Below, in pieces: positions 39,070 to 49,069 of a stretch of DNA of 64,000 bases. Location: contig NZ_CP151792.1 of NCBI RefSeq assembly GCF_038446525.1, positions 1,674,001 to 1,738,000 of the forward strand, given 5' to 3'. Under the pieces are notes generated by a model. It was not told the DNA's origin and ran no database searches. It saw only the letters and a list, made by a program, of their open reading frames with translations. Made by a program: the position numbers and the translations under genes. Each line of letters begins with the position of its first letter. The first letter of the stretch is position 1. This DNA is from Methanolobus sp. ZRKC5 (GTDB lineage Archaea; Halobacteriota; Methanosarcinia; Methanosarcinales; Methanosarcinaceae).

Positions 39070-39141
39070 TGGCGGAAACCCCGGGAATTTAACCCGACTG
39101 AACGGATTTAGAGTCCATTCGATCAACCTGATCTGATTTCC
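39070..39141 (-). tRNA. pylT: tRNA-Pyl (CUA anticodon)
   Basis: Read on the minus strand it starts GGAAATCAGATCAGG and ends GGGGTTTCCGCCA, with the anticodon loop GGACTCTAAATCC containing CTA. The acceptor stem pairs GGAAATC with GGTTTCC. The small D-loop, the short variable region and the encoded CCA match tRNA-Pyl of Methanosarcina; the anticodon arm is the same. A TATA-like CTATTTATATTTTA (39186-39199, minus strand AT box) stands about 50 bases upstream. PylS charges it with pyrrolysine to read UAG. It is 25 kb from pylSBCD rather than next to it. Confidence 0.97.
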
Positions 39142-39185
39142 ATGATGATTGGAGTTTTGTATCCACTTCTAAGTGTGAATTAATA

Positions 39186-39199
39186 CTATTTATATTTTA
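39186..39199 (-). promoter_or_regulatory. TATA box of tRNA-Pyl
   Basis: On the minus strand it reads TAAAATATAAATAG, about 45-58 bases ahead of the mature 5' end, leaving a short leader of about 25 bases to be trimmed by RNase P. Confidence 0.55.
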
Positions 39200-39315
39200 C
39201 GTACAATGGTATATGCAAAATATGATAATTGTTGCTTGTTGCCGCTTAATAACATTTTATCATCCAGTTAAACGCAAATTATATAGTAAAGGAAAAATGA
39301 AGGCTGATGCCTTTT

Positions 39316-41241
39316 TCATTTTTCCGCTTGTGGAATTCCTGTTCCAAGGAACATGAGTTTTGTTTCAACAGGAGCTCCGCCTTTTTCCATCATTGTGATG
39401 TCTTCTCTCTTGATTTCGATACTTACATCTTCTGCTTTGATACCCGAGTTTTCCATATAATCAAGTATTAGCTTATTCCCACGCTCCGTAGCGTATTCGA
39501 TAGCTTCTGAGTAAAGTGAGAACTCCTTTCTTTCCATTGGAGAGAACACCAGAATAGTCCTCTTCGTTTTCTGGTAGAATGACTTGATAAGTATCTCTAC
39601 GGTCTTGACACCTTTTCCAACAAGTGCTCCCACTGCATTTCCCACATCTGCATGTTCGGGAACTATAATAGTTGCATCTATCAGCTTGTTAAGTTCTTCC
39701 ACATAGGCATGCACAGGTCCTCCAAGTAAGACCACCGGTACATTCACTTTGAATTGCGAGAAGAACTCGCCGCGGATTATTTTTTCTATCTCTGATTTTT
39801 CAACACCTTTGAACATGAAACTCATAAGGTCCAGTGCCATGTTGATGGCCACTTCTTTTTTGATGTGGATGCAAAGCTCATTTTCGTCCATGGTTGTAAG
39901 CCTTGCAAGTATCTTTGCACCTGTAAGTGAGGCTTCCCGGCTCCATATTGTGTACTCTCCAAGCACATGCAGTACATCTGTAGGGGTAAATCCGATGGCC
40001 TGGACAAGCCTTTTTTGTATCAATGCATCTATCTGGTCTGCAGATATCGGAGTTTTCATATTCCAGAAGATATCATTAATTGAAACAGGTTCCGTCCCTA
40101 TTGTTCCAAGAAGCTTTTTTTCAAATTCACTAAGGTTTGGTGCTTCTTTTCCTGTTCTTACAAAGAATTTTGTGGGCTGGATATTCTCTGCAAGAGGAAC
40201 CCTTGAAGGTGTTCTGCCTGATTTGAGTTGTTCCATGAACCCGGGATATTTTACAGCAGCAAGGCAGAGTGGTATCACCCTGCGAGGTCCGATATTGATA
40301 TTGCGGTTCTTTATCCATATATGGCTATCTCCACCCATTGCGGAAGTTTCCATACGTATGGCTTTGACTTTTGTGTGCCATCCACCTACCACGGCTCCTG
40401 TATCAACAAGTTCGGGTAGACCGTTGTGATTTAGCGAAACATCGGTGCTTGTCCCGCCTACATCAATAACAGCACATGTATCGTTTTTAGAGAGGAAGGA
40501 TGCTCCCATCAGGCTGGCAGCAGGTCCAGAAAATATTGATTCTATTGGTCTTTCCATGGCTTCATGGATTCCGATGACCGAGCCGTCACATTTGAGCATC
40601 ATTAATTTTGCATCGATTCCTCTTTTTTCAATATCGGTAATAATAGCATTTATGAATTGGTCCGCTATGGGGAGAAGTTGAGCATTAAGGTATGCAGTAA
40701 CACCCCTTTCATAGGCTCCAAGATCCTGCGACAGTTCATGACCGCAGACTACCGGAAGGCCTGTAAGTTCGGTTATTAGTTTCTTTACTTTTAGTTCATG
40801 GTCAGGGTTTCGAATACTGAAATATGAGGAAATAGCAAATGCGGACACTCTGTCTTTCATTTTCAGGGCATATTCTTTGACAGCTTCAATATCAAGCACT
40901 TCGTCTTCGGTTCCTACTACATTGTGTCCTCCATTCACTACAACATAGTCAGTGATAGGCATATTTGCAGGCAGGGTGTGTTTTCCTATAAGGATAAGAG
41001 CTACAGGATACCCTGTTTTCTCAAGTATTGTATTGGTGGCAAGAGTTGTGGATACTGATACAAGTTTAATGTCATTCAGGTATTTGCTGTTCAGTCCGTC
41101 CATTGCATTCTCTATACCGGTCAGCAGATCAGGATAGGTTGTGAGTGCCTTGTTCGAGTCGATAACTGTTCTGTCCTCATTCCTGATTATCACTGCATCA
41201 GTGTAAGTTCCACCGGCATCGATTCCCAGACTATATTGCAT
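39316..41241 (-). CDS. HyuA-like hydantoinase/oxoprolinase family protein (copy A)
   Basis: A 641-residue protein with the ASKHA ATPase fold. It begins SLGIDAGGTYTDAVIIRNED (phosphate 1), followed by VSVSTTLATNTILEKTGYPV, CDGSVIGIHEAMERPIES, VIDVGGTSTDVSLNHNG (phosphate 2) and RMETSAMGGDSHIWIKN. A winged-helix-like segment lies around residues 375-430 and an adenosine-like motif VVLLGGPVHAYVEELN near 515. No HyuB-type partner is encoded nearby. In Methanosarcinaceae such genes cluster with methylamine genes, but the reaction is unknown: hydrolysis of N-methyl hydantoins or ATP-driven corrinoid service are both possible. Copy B ends directly before its start. Confidence 0.85.
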   Translation of the reverse strand: MQYSLGIDAGGTYTDAVIIRNEDRTVIDSNKALTTYPDLLTGIENAMDGLNSKYLNDIKLVSVSTTLATNTILEKTGYPVALILIGKHTLPANMPITDYVVVNGGHNVVGTEDEVLDIEAVKEYALKMKDRVSAFAISSYFSIRNPDHELKVKKLITELTGLPVVCGHELSQDLGAYERGVTAYLNAQLLPIADQFINAIITDIEKRGIDAKLMMLKCDGSVIGIHEAMERPIESIFSGPAASLMGASFLSKNDTCAVIDVGGTSTDVSLNHNGLPELVDTGAVVGGWHTKVKAIRMETSAMGGDSHIWIKNRNINIGPRRVIPLCLAAVKYPGFMEQLKSGRTPSRVPLAENIQPTKFFVRTGKEAPNLSEFEKKLLGTIGTEPVSINDIFWNMKTPISADQIDALIQKRLVQAIGFTPTDVLHVLGEYTIWSREASLTGAKILARLTTMDENELCIHIKKEVAINMALDLMSFMFKGVEKSEIEKIIRGEFFSQFKVNVPVVLLGGPVHAYVEELNKLIDATIIVPEHADVGNAVGALVGKGVKTVEILIKSFYQKTKRTILVFSPMERKEFSLYSEAIEYATERGNKLILDYMENSGIKAEDVSIEIKREDITMMEKGGAPVETKLMFLGTGIPQAEK

Positions 41242-43197
41242 TTAATCTACCTCCATTGTTGCCCTATTCTTCCTTGCCTGACCTGTACCCGAAAAAGCGA
41301 GTCTTGTTTCCACAGGAAGTCCTCCTTCGTGTGTAATAATATCATTTCGATGCATATCAATGTTTACTCCATCGTTGTCCATTCCTGAATTGATCATATA
41401 CTTCATGATGAGTTTGGTTCCCATCTCTTCTCCAAATTCCAGAGCTTCGTGGTATGATGAGACCTCTTCCCTTCCTCCAGGGAAAAAAACCACAAAAGAT
41501 GATGTTTTCAGATTATATTTTGACTCTGTGTAATTTGCTTTTATCAGCACTTCAAGTTTTTTGGAGCCTTTTCCTGCAACCGCACCGACAGCATTTCCAA
41601 CACTACAATTATCTGGTACAATTATCTGTGCATCTATGAATCTGGCAAGCTCTTTTGAATAGGCACCGACAGGCCCCCCAAGCAGAACAACAGGCAGTTC
41701 TACCTTAAATCTTGCAAAGAATTTACCCATAAGGACTTTTTCGATCTCTTCTTTACTGATGCCCTCAAGTAGAAAAGAAATTAGATTCAATGCCATGTTC
41801 CTGGCTACATCCTCTTTTATTTGCAGACAAAGCTCGTCCTCATCAATTCCGGCAAGTGTAGCCAGTATACTTGCTCCAAGTAAAGATGCATCTTTGTTCC
41901 ACTGCGTATATTCTTGAAGAACATGCAGGGCGTCGGTGGGAGTAAATCCAATGGTTTTGATAAGCCTCTTTTGTATCAACAGGTCAAGTGTTCCTGGATT
42001 TGGAAGCCTGTTCTCATTCCAGTATATTTCACTGACAGTCAGTGGCCTATCTCCAATCCTTGATAGTAGCTCTTTTTCTGCAGAACTGATATCTGAAGCT
42101 TCAAGTCCTGACCTGATGAAGAACTTAGTAGGCTGCAGGTTCTCACCGATCTGGTTACGTAAGATTACCTGGTTTTGTTTGAGCTTTTCAACGATCTCAG
42201 GATATTCCACAGCAGCTAAGCAGAGTGGTATAACCCTTCTTGGGCCAATACTGATGACATGGTTCCTCACCCACACATGACTGTCTCCACCCATTGCAGA
42301 TGTTTCCATACGTATTGCTTTGACTTTTGTCTGCCAGCCCCCGACAACAGCACCTGCTTCGCTAAGTTGTGGTATTCCACGATATATCAGTGAAACGTCT
42401 GTACTTGTTCCTCCTACATCTATGACGGCGCAATCTTCATTTCCTGAAAGATATGCTGCTCCCACAAGACTTGCTGCAGGCCCCGAAAACACTGATTCGA
42501 TCGGTTTTTTCAAAGCTTCATTGATAGCTACCACAGATCCATCACATTTGAGCATCATTATTTTTGCGTCTATATTTCTTCTTTTAATCTCAGAAGTGAC
42601 TGATTCCATGAACTGACTGGCTATGGGGATCAATTGCGCATTCAAATAGGCTGTGATACCTCTTTCGTATGCTCCAAGGTCCTGTGACAATTCATGTCCG
42701 CAAACTACCGGAAGGCCTGTAAGTTCGGTTATTAGTTTCTTGATCTTCAATTCATGTTCAGGATTGCGTACGCTGAAATATGATGAGATTGCAAAAGCAG
42801 AGACTTTGTTTTTGATGCTGAGAACAAAGTTTCGTGCAGAATCCAGGTCAAGGGGGCATACTTCATTTCCTGCACTGTTATGCCCTCCTTTTACAAGAAC
42901 AAAATTTTCTATCTTTGCTCTGTTTGGAATGTCTGCATCATTAACAAGGATTAGTCCTACTGGATAACCAGTCTTCTCCAGAACGCTGTTAGTTGCCAGA
43001 GTAGTTGATACTGATACATAGTGAACGTTTTCAAGATAGTGTGGGTCCAGTTGATCCAAAGTGTTCCTGATACCTATTAACAGGTCGGGATAAGTTGTAA
43101 GAGATTTGTTGGATTTTACTATGCTCCCATCGGAATCCCTGATTATCGCAACATCAGTGTAGGTGCCTCCGGCATCTATTCCAAGACTGTAATGCAT
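41242..43197 (-). CDS. HyuA-like hydantoinase/oxoprolinase family protein (copy B)
   Basis: A 651-residue paralogue of copy A with the same motif order: SLGIDAGGTYTDVAIIRDSD, VSVSTTLATNSVLEKTGYPV, VIDVGGTSTDVSLIYRG, RMETSAMGGDSHVWVRN and VVLLGGPVGAYSKELARF. Its stop codon directly adjoins the ATG of copy A, with no spacer, so the two are cotranscribed and translationally coupled. The C-terminus has an extra basic tail (GQARKNRATMEVD). Function as for copy A: family known, substrate unknown. Confidence 0.85.
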   Translation of the reverse strand: MHYSLGIDAGGTYTDVAIIRDSDGSIVKSNKSLTTYPDLLIGIRNTLDQLDPHYLENVHYVSVSTTLATNSVLEKTGYPVGLILVNDADIPNRAKIENFVLVKGGHNSAGNEVCPLDLDSARNFVLSIKNKVSAFAISSYFSVRNPEHELKIKKLITELTGLPVVCGHELSQDLGAYERGITAYLNAQLIPIASQFMESVTSEIKRRNIDAKIMMLKCDGSVVAINEALKKPIESVFSGPAASLVGAAYLSGNEDCAVIDVGGTSTDVSLIYRGIPQLSEAGAVVGGWQTKVKAIRMETSAMGGDSHVWVRNHVISIGPRRVIPLCLAAVEYPEIVEKLKQNQVILRNQIGENLQPTKFFIRSGLEASDISSAEKELLSRIGDRPLTVSEIYWNENRLPNPGTLDLLIQKRLIKTIGFTPTDALHVLQEYTQWNKDASLLGASILATLAGIDEDELCLQIKEDVARNMALNLISFLLEGISKEEIEKVLMGKFFARFKVELPVVLLGGPVGAYSKELARFIDAQIIVPDNCSVGNAVGAVAGKGSKKLEVLIKANYTESKYNLKTSSFVVFFPGGREEVSSYHEALEFGEEMGTKLIMKYMINSGMDNDGVNIDMHRNDIITHEGGLPVETRLAFSGTGQARKNRATMEVD

Positions 43198-43446
43198 CAG
43201 AAGTCCTCCAGGGAACTTTCAGCATTTAGGATATTATTCTTGAAAACAGTAGATGTGGTCTTTAAGGGTAGGGTACCCATAAAACTAAAAATTTCAATAT
43301 ATGTTGTTTTTGATAAAGTCATTTATAACCCTCAAAAAACGGATTGGTTTGTAGAAATATTTGCTCCTTTCTGTTTTAGTGGAGGTAAAACAAAGGAGCA
43401 ATTGAAAGAGGTAGAATTTCTACAGAGATCATCTGCCAGGATATAG

Positions 43447-43960
43447 ACCCAATTTAAATCAAGGCAACTTGTTTAATCTCCATTTCCTATTATAGCATAT
43501 CTCCTATTTATATTTTTGCATTAAGCTGAATCTGTATAGCAACTTATGCATGACATGAATACATCTTCTGATATTGTTTATGCTTATGCTCCTCTGGCAC
43601 ATTGTTTTTAAAATTAAGAAGAAAGATATATATGCATAAAAAACAACATGATAAATTGGGTGTGACTTTGTTCAGGATTGAAACTAAAACAGTATGCATA
43701 TATATATTTTGTGAGTAGGTGCATGAACTTTCATTTGAAAATAAGCATTATATGCCTTTTTTTAGTGAATGATTGCATTTTTTGTCTTAAATCACAACTT
43801 TTATGTAACATTGATTAAAACACTCACCGTTATTACTATATGGCAGCACAAGACTCCCATGATAAAACTTAAATAATGGCTAACATTAGGCAAGTTTCAC
43901 GAGATTATGAGTTTCATTCCATTAAAAAAGTTATTTAAATCAATTGATTTTATTTAGGAA
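43447..43960. other. Spacer without a recognisable gene
   Basis: The 763-base gap 43198-43960 separates divergent genes. It is AT-rich with TATA-like runs at 43628-43636 and 43695-43707 that could serve either side. I see no repeat, RNA or convincing reading frame. Confidence 0.5.
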
Positions 43961-46531
43961 GTGATTGATATTTCAGTTGTTAAAGATTCGGGTAAAAATA
44001 AAATGCATGGGGCAACGTCGTCTGCTCTTGATCCTGTTGACAAAAAACTGGAAGCTGTTTACAATAGTAGCCCGGTTATATCTTTTCTGTGGAATGCAGA
44101 AGGTAAATGGCCTGTTGAATCTATATCCGCAAACATTACCCGGTTAGGGTATACACCTGAAGACTTTACCACAGGGAAGTTGGTTTACGGTGATATTGTC
44201 CATCCTGATGATATTGACAGAATCCTTCTAGAGGTGAAGAAACATTCTGAGAAAAAGAATACCTCTTATTTTTCTCTTAATTATCGCATACTGACAAAAT
44301 CAGGTGAAGTGCGCTGGGTGACCGAGAGGTCATTTATAAACAGGGATATAAAAGGCAATATCACTCATTTCCAGGGTATACTTATTGATAATACCGAGCT
44401 TGAGAAAACTGAGAGAGAACTGCTGGAAACCGGACAAAAATATCAGATAATAATTGAAAGGTCTCCTGTGGGTCTCCTCTATTTTGACGAAAATGGCCTT
44501 ATTACCCACTGTAATAAGAGCTGTTCGGATGTTATTGGTGCACCTGCGGAGAAGATAATTGGTTTCAATGTTCTTTCATCGTTAAATGATGAAAAATTAA
44601 GGAGTGCTATTGATGTTGTTTTCCTGGGAAATCCTGGTTATTATGAAGGTGAGTATGTTTCCAGCATAAGTGGGAAAACAATGATGATCAAGGCAAGTTT
44701 TTCTCCTGTGATGGATGATGACGGATCTTTGATGGGGGGCATCGGAATAATGGAAGACGTTGCATCCAGAAAGAAAGCCCAGGAAACTATCCATCTGAAT
44801 GAGATGCGTCTTGAAGCTCTCCTGAAATTATATCAGATGCAGGATTCCCCGTTGCACGAGATTGCTGAGTATGCCATCCAGAATGCTGCAGAGCTTACCA
44901 ATAGCAAAATAGGTTATCTTGAATTTTTGAATGAAGAAAAGAATATGCTTGAAACATATCAGTGGCCTAGCGATCTTAATGATTATTTTGGTGAAGAACC
45001 TTTTATGCATCCTGTAAAATCTACAGGTTTTTGGGGTGAAGCTATACGTGAACGCAAAGCTGTTATTGTCAATAAGGATTATGATTCTGAACGTGTTGAT
45101 GATATATATCCTGGAACAAATGATGAAATATTGCGACACATAACGATTCCTGTATTTGAAAATGACCAGGTAGTTGCAGTTGCCGGGGTGGCGAACAAAG
45201 TATTGGATTATAATGAATCCGATGCCCTCCAGTTAACCCTCCTAATGGAAGGTATGTGGAAACTTGTGCAGTACAAGAAAACAAAAGATGTTCTTTCTGA
45301 AGCACTCAGGATGCGTCGGATGCTTGAATCCATCATGAGTTCAAGTCCTGCAATAGTATTTCTTTGGAAGCCTGAGCAAGACTGGCCTGTGGAATTTGTT
45401 TCTGAGAACATTGAGCAGTTTGGCTACACTGTTTCAGATTTTATTTCAGGCAAGATCATTTATGGTGATATTATTCACCCCTCTGACCTGCAAAGAGTAC
45501 GAGATGAAGTAGAAAGAGCTTCAAGGGAAGGTTTTTCGGATTTCAGCCAGGAATACAGGATACTGACAAAATCAGATGAAATAAGATGGATCGATGAAAG
45601 AACCCTGCTTCATTATGATGAGAACGGTATGGTAGATTACCTGCAGGGTATTATTGTCGATATAACTGAACGCAAGCATGCTAATAATTTCATGCGTATT
45701 GAGTGTGACCTTGACAATGTTCTGGGGGAGACTGCAGGTCTTGAGGAAACATTTGAGAAGCTGCTTGATTTTACACTTGAGGCCAAAGCAATAGATTCCG
45801 GTATCATCTACATGATCGACCAGATAACTGGTGATTTTAATGCAGTTGCTCATCAGAATCTTTCAGAAAAATTCGTGGCTTCATTATCTCATTTTGGTTC
45901 GAACACACTAATAGCACGTCTTTTCACCACAGGTTATCCGGTATACAAATATTTCGCTGAGATCAACACGATGGTGCATGGCGAGGACCATGATTCTGAA
46001 GGGTTGCAGGCAATGGCGTTCATACCTGTCAAATTTAATGATAAAATGGTTGCAGCTATTGTTCTTGGTTCGCATACAGAACTTGAGATACCGGCAAATT
46101 CAAGGAATCTTATAGAAACAGTTGCAAATCAGGTAGGCATCATAATATCCAGAATAAAAATGGATTCAGGTTCCCAGAAAAGTAAAAACAATCTAAATTC
46201 CCTGCTTGACGCCCTTGATGAGATTGTATTTATTATGGATATCGAGGGGAGTATCCTTCATGTAAATGAAGCTTTGATCAGAAACCTGAACTATTCTGAA
46301 AAAGACCTTGAAATGAAAGATTTCCTAATGCTTTATCCTGAAGACTGGGAGGATGATGTTCTCTCAAATCTTGATGAGATAATGTCAGGTAAATCATCCA
46401 CTTGTGAGATTCCTCTGGTGAGTAAGGAAGGAATCCTTGTTCCAGTCAAGTCAAAGTTTAAAATTAGTGATTGGGGAGGACAGGATGTCCTCATAGCCAT
46501 TTCTTCCATTACAAAGGAGCTAGGTTCTTAA
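43961..46531 (+). CDS. Multi-PAS/GAF sensor protein without kinase or output domain
   Basis: An 856-residue soluble protein. I see PAS domains near residues 30-145, 150-265, 445-565 and 745-856, and GAF domains near 285-435 (AIQNAAELTNSKIGYLEFLN) and 575-735. The PAS domains at 30-145 and 445-565 (IVFLWKPEQDWPVEFVSENI) closely resemble the second PAS of the kinase at 14985-17843. No histidine phosphoacceptor, ATPase, GGDEF or DNA-binding domain follows; the frame ends in the last PAS. The GTG start at 43961 is uncertain, and ATG 44003 is an alternative. Its stop overlaps the stop of the convergent HyuA-like gene by four bases. Confidence 0.85.
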   Translation: MIDISVVKDSGKNKMHGATSSALDPVDKKLEAVYNSSPVISFLWNAEGKWPVESISANITRLGYTPEDFTTGKLVYGDIVHPDDIDRILLEVKKHSEKKNTSYFSLNYRILTKSGEVRWVTERSFINRDIKGNITHFQGILIDNTELEKTERELLETGQKYQIIIERSPVGLLYFDENGLITHCNKSCSDVIGAPAEKIIGFNVLSSLNDEKLRSAIDVVFLGNPGYYEGEYVSSISGKTMMIKASFSPVMDDDGSLMGGIGIMEDVASRKKAQETIHLNEMRLEALLKLYQMQDSPLHEIAEYAIQNAAELTNSKIGYLEFLNEEKNMLETYQWPSDLNDYFGEEPFMHPVKSTGFWGEAIRERKAVIVNKDYDSERVDDIYPGTNDEILRHITIPVFENDQVVAVAGVANKVLDYNESDALQLTLLMEGMWKLVQYKKTKDVLSEALRMRRMLESIMSSSPAIVFLWKPEQDWPVEFVSENIEQFGYTVSDFISGKIIYGDIIHPSDLQRVRDEVERASREGFSDFSQEYRILTKSDEIRWIDERTLLHYDENGMVDYLQGIIVDITERKHANNFMRIECDLDNVLGETAGLEETFEKLLDFTLEAKAIDSGIIYMIDQITGDFNAVAHQNLSEKFVASLSHFGSNTLIARLFTTGYPVYKYFAEINTMVHGEDHDSEGLQAMAFIPVKFNDKMVAAIVLGSHTELEIPANSRNLIETVANQVGIIISRIKMDSGSQKSKNNLNSLLDALDEIVFIMDIEGSILHVNEALIRNLNYSEKDLEMKDFLMLYPEDWEDDVLSNLDEIMSGKSSTCEIPLVSKEGILVPVKSKFKISDWGGQDVLIAISSITKELGS

Positions 46532-48462
46532 CAACAATCCTGTTCGGTGTTCCTGTTACCAACTCCAAGCACTACAAGCTTTGTTTCCATTGGTGTTTTC
46601 CATCCCAATGGAATGATTTCCTCTTTTTTAACATCTATTTTTATGTGATTAGAATCAAGCCCGGCATCTTTCATGTAGTTGAGAACTGTGTTCTCCCCCA
46701 TGGTAACTGCAAAGTCAAGAGCCTCCTGGTATTCATAGAAATTATCTTTTCCATGTTCAGAGAACACAAGGAATTCCCAGTCAGGAGCTGCCATTGAAGC
46801 AGGTCTAATAAGCACTTCAAATCTTCTGATACCTTTTGCAGCTAGTGCGCCGGCAGCGTTTCCTACACTGGAATATTCAGGAAGGATGATTTCTGCATCC
46901 AGTATTTCTTGTATGTCTTCTACAAAAGCAGCTACAGGCCCTCCAATTAATACAACAGGAACATCTACTTTGAACTTTGCGGGTGATTGGATATCAAATA
47001 TCTTCCTTATTTCTTTTTTCTCCACTCCTTCAAGGAAGAACGATATGAGGTCACATGCCATGTTTTTTGCAAACTCTTTTTTGATATGTCTGGCAAATTC
47101 ATATCTGTCCATATCTACAATTGAAGAAAGCAGATCAGCACCTGTATTTGCGGCTTCGACATTTCTTTCCGTGTACTCGCCAAGTACATGTAGTGCATCA
47201 GTGAGTGTGAAACCTATAGGCTGCAATAGTCTTTTTTGTATGAGGCTATCCAATATGGCGCTGGAAGGGTATTTTTTTATCCGGTTGAATATCTCCGTGG
47301 TCGATGTAGGATTCTTTTTTATGGCGTTAAGTATTTCTTTTTCCTCTTCGCTGGCCTCCAGTTCCTCATAATCTGTTCTCAGGTAGAATTTTGTCGGCTG
47401 ATAATTGATGCCCATGCGTATCTTTGAAGGGATGGGATTTGTTTTGAGTTGTTCAAGGAAATCCGGGTAGAGCACAGCAGCTCTGCACAGAGGGATGACC
47501 CTTCTGGGACCGATGTTGATATCTTTACCTTTTACCCATACGTGGCTATCTCCTCCCATTGCTGATGTTTCCATACGTATGGCTTTGACCCTGGTTTTCC
47601 ATCCGCCAACAACAGCACCAGAATCGCTCATATCAGGAACTCCATTGTGTATCACTGAAATGTCTGTGCTGGTGCCTCCTACATCTATGACGGCACATGT
47701 TTCTCTTTTTGCAAGGAATGAAGCCCCTACAAGACTTCCGGCAGGTCCTGAAAAAATGGATTCAATTGGTTTTTTGAGGGCACTTTGGATACCAATGACA
47801 GATCCGTCACACTTAAGCATGAATATCTTTGCATCAATTCCCCTTGACTTTATTTCCGCTTCAACGGTTGTCATGAATCTCTCAGTTACAGGTATCAATT
47901 GTGCATTCAGGAATGCTGTTACAGCTCTTTCAAAAGCTCCGAGATCTTGGGAGAGCTCATAGCTGCAGACTACAGGACGGCCTGTAAGTTCTATTATCAT
48001 TTCTTTTGCTTTCAGTTCATGATCATGGTTCCTCACACTAAAGTATGAAGATATTGCAAAAGCTGAAACCTTGTCCTTGACCTTTAATGTAAAGTCTTTG
48101 ATAGATTCGATGTCCAGATCATCGGTTTCAATACCATTATGGTCATGACCTCCGCTAACCTGTAAAAAATGTTTTGTTGGAAGTTCTTGTTTGATATCAT
48201 AATTTCCAATAAGTATCATGGCAACAGGGGAGCCGGTACCTTCAAGTATACTGTTTGTGGAAAGCGTAGTTGAAACAGACACAACTTTCACATCTTGGAG
48301 GCGTATGGGGTCTAATCCGTCAATAGATTGTTTTATTCCTTCCAGTGGATTAGGATAGGTTGTCAATGCTTTGCTGGATTGAAGTATGGTTTCATCATCA
48401 TCTCTTAGGAGGACTGCATCTGTGTACGTTCCTCCCGCATCTATGCCAAGGCTATAATTCAT
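46528..48462 (-). CDS. HyuA-like hydantoinase/oxoprolinase family protein (copy C)
   Basis: A 644-residue paralogue of copies A and B: SLGIDAGGTYTDAVLLRDDD, VSVSTTLSTNSILEGTGSPV, VIDVGGTSTDISVIHNG, RMETSAMGGDSHVWVKG and VVLIGGPVAAFVEDIQE. It is divergent from mttB across 607 bases, unlike A and B which are paired upstream of tRNA-Pyl. As with those, no HyuB subunit is present. Location next to the trimethylamine operon suggests a role in methylamine metabolism; the reaction is not known. Confidence 0.85.
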   Translation of the reverse strand: MNYSLGIDAGGTYTDAVLLRDDDETILQSSKALTTYPNPLEGIKQSIDGLDPIRLQDVKVVSVSTTLSTNSILEGTGSPVAMILIGNYDIKQELPTKHFLQVSGGHDHNGIETDDLDIESIKDFTLKVKDKVSAFAISSYFSVRNHDHELKAKEMIIELTGRPVVCSYELSQDLGAFERAVTAFLNAQLIPVTERFMTTVEAEIKSRGIDAKIFMLKCDGSVIGIQSALKKPIESIFSGPAGSLVGASFLAKRETCAVIDVGGTSTDISVIHNGVPDMSDSGAVVGGWKTRVKAIRMETSAMGGDSHVWVKGKDINIGPRRVIPLCRAAVLYPDFLEQLKTNPIPSKIRMGINYQPTKFYLRTDYEELEASEEEKEILNAIKKNPTSTTEIFNRIKKYPSSAILDSLIQKRLLQPIGFTLTDALHVLGEYTERNVEAANTGADLLSSIVDMDRYEFARHIKKEFAKNMACDLISFFLEGVEKKEIRKIFDIQSPAKFKVDVPVVLIGGPVAAFVEDIQEILDAEIILPEYSSVGNAAGALAAKGIRRFEVLIRPASMAAPDWEFLVFSEHGKDNFYEYQEALDFAVTMGENTVLNYMKDAGLDSNHIKIDVKKEEIIPLGWKTPMETKLVVLGVGNRNTEQDCC

Positions 48463-48925
48463 TTTTTGTAAACTCCTTTTTTATTGTATTATTTGTTTGT
48501 TGAATTGTTGCAAAAACAAGCTACATATATTTATTGGTTGATTTTTAACACTGTGAACTCAAAAAACACCATCAATCGATGGCATACATAATTTAATGTA
48601 TATGTGTTCATAATACAAATTAACAGGATTTATGTACGATTATTAAATTTTATTTCCTAAAGTTGTCATCAAAAACCCTAATTCTTGTATATGTTGTTTA
48701 TTTGTATGCTAATCACAATTTTATAGGAATCATTATATTATATTGTTCTCAACTAACTACTCGTAAAATTTATATACTACAGGACGGTCATTGGGGGTGT
48801 ACTTAGTAATATTTTTTAAATACAATTTAGCAAAAACGATTTCAATCTCGTTTTAATGTTTATTTTATCCTTGTGTGGGGTGGGATATCTTTATATCTTA
48901 TGGCTGATTTGCAGCAAATGCCAAA

Positions 48926-48966
48926 ATATATATACTAGTTCCATAAGCAACGTTTATATACTACTT
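48926..48966 (+). promoter_or_regulatory. TATA boxes upstream of mttB
   Basis: Two AT boxes, AAATATATATACTA (about 48924-48937) and GTTTATATACTAC (about 48951-48963), lie ahead of mttB. The second implies a leader of about 80 bases. The 607-base gap to the divergent HyuA-like gene also holds CCATCAATCGATGG (about 48569-48582), a small dyad, and no gene. Confidence 0.45.
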
Positions 48967-49069
48967 CATTCTACACTTTAGCAGGAACATATTGCTACAA
49001 TGCATGTTCACTTATCCAAGATTATCTTTAAGATGTCTTGAAATTGAATTATATTTGGAGGTTAAGAAA

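Noticed and set aside
39749-40429. 226-residue antisense frame inside a HyuA-like gene
   Set aside because: Shadow of the real gene on the other strand.
43192-43446. 84-residue frame between divergent genes
   Set aside because: No ribosome site, it starts on the opposite strand of the HyuA-like start codon, and the composition is not protein-like.
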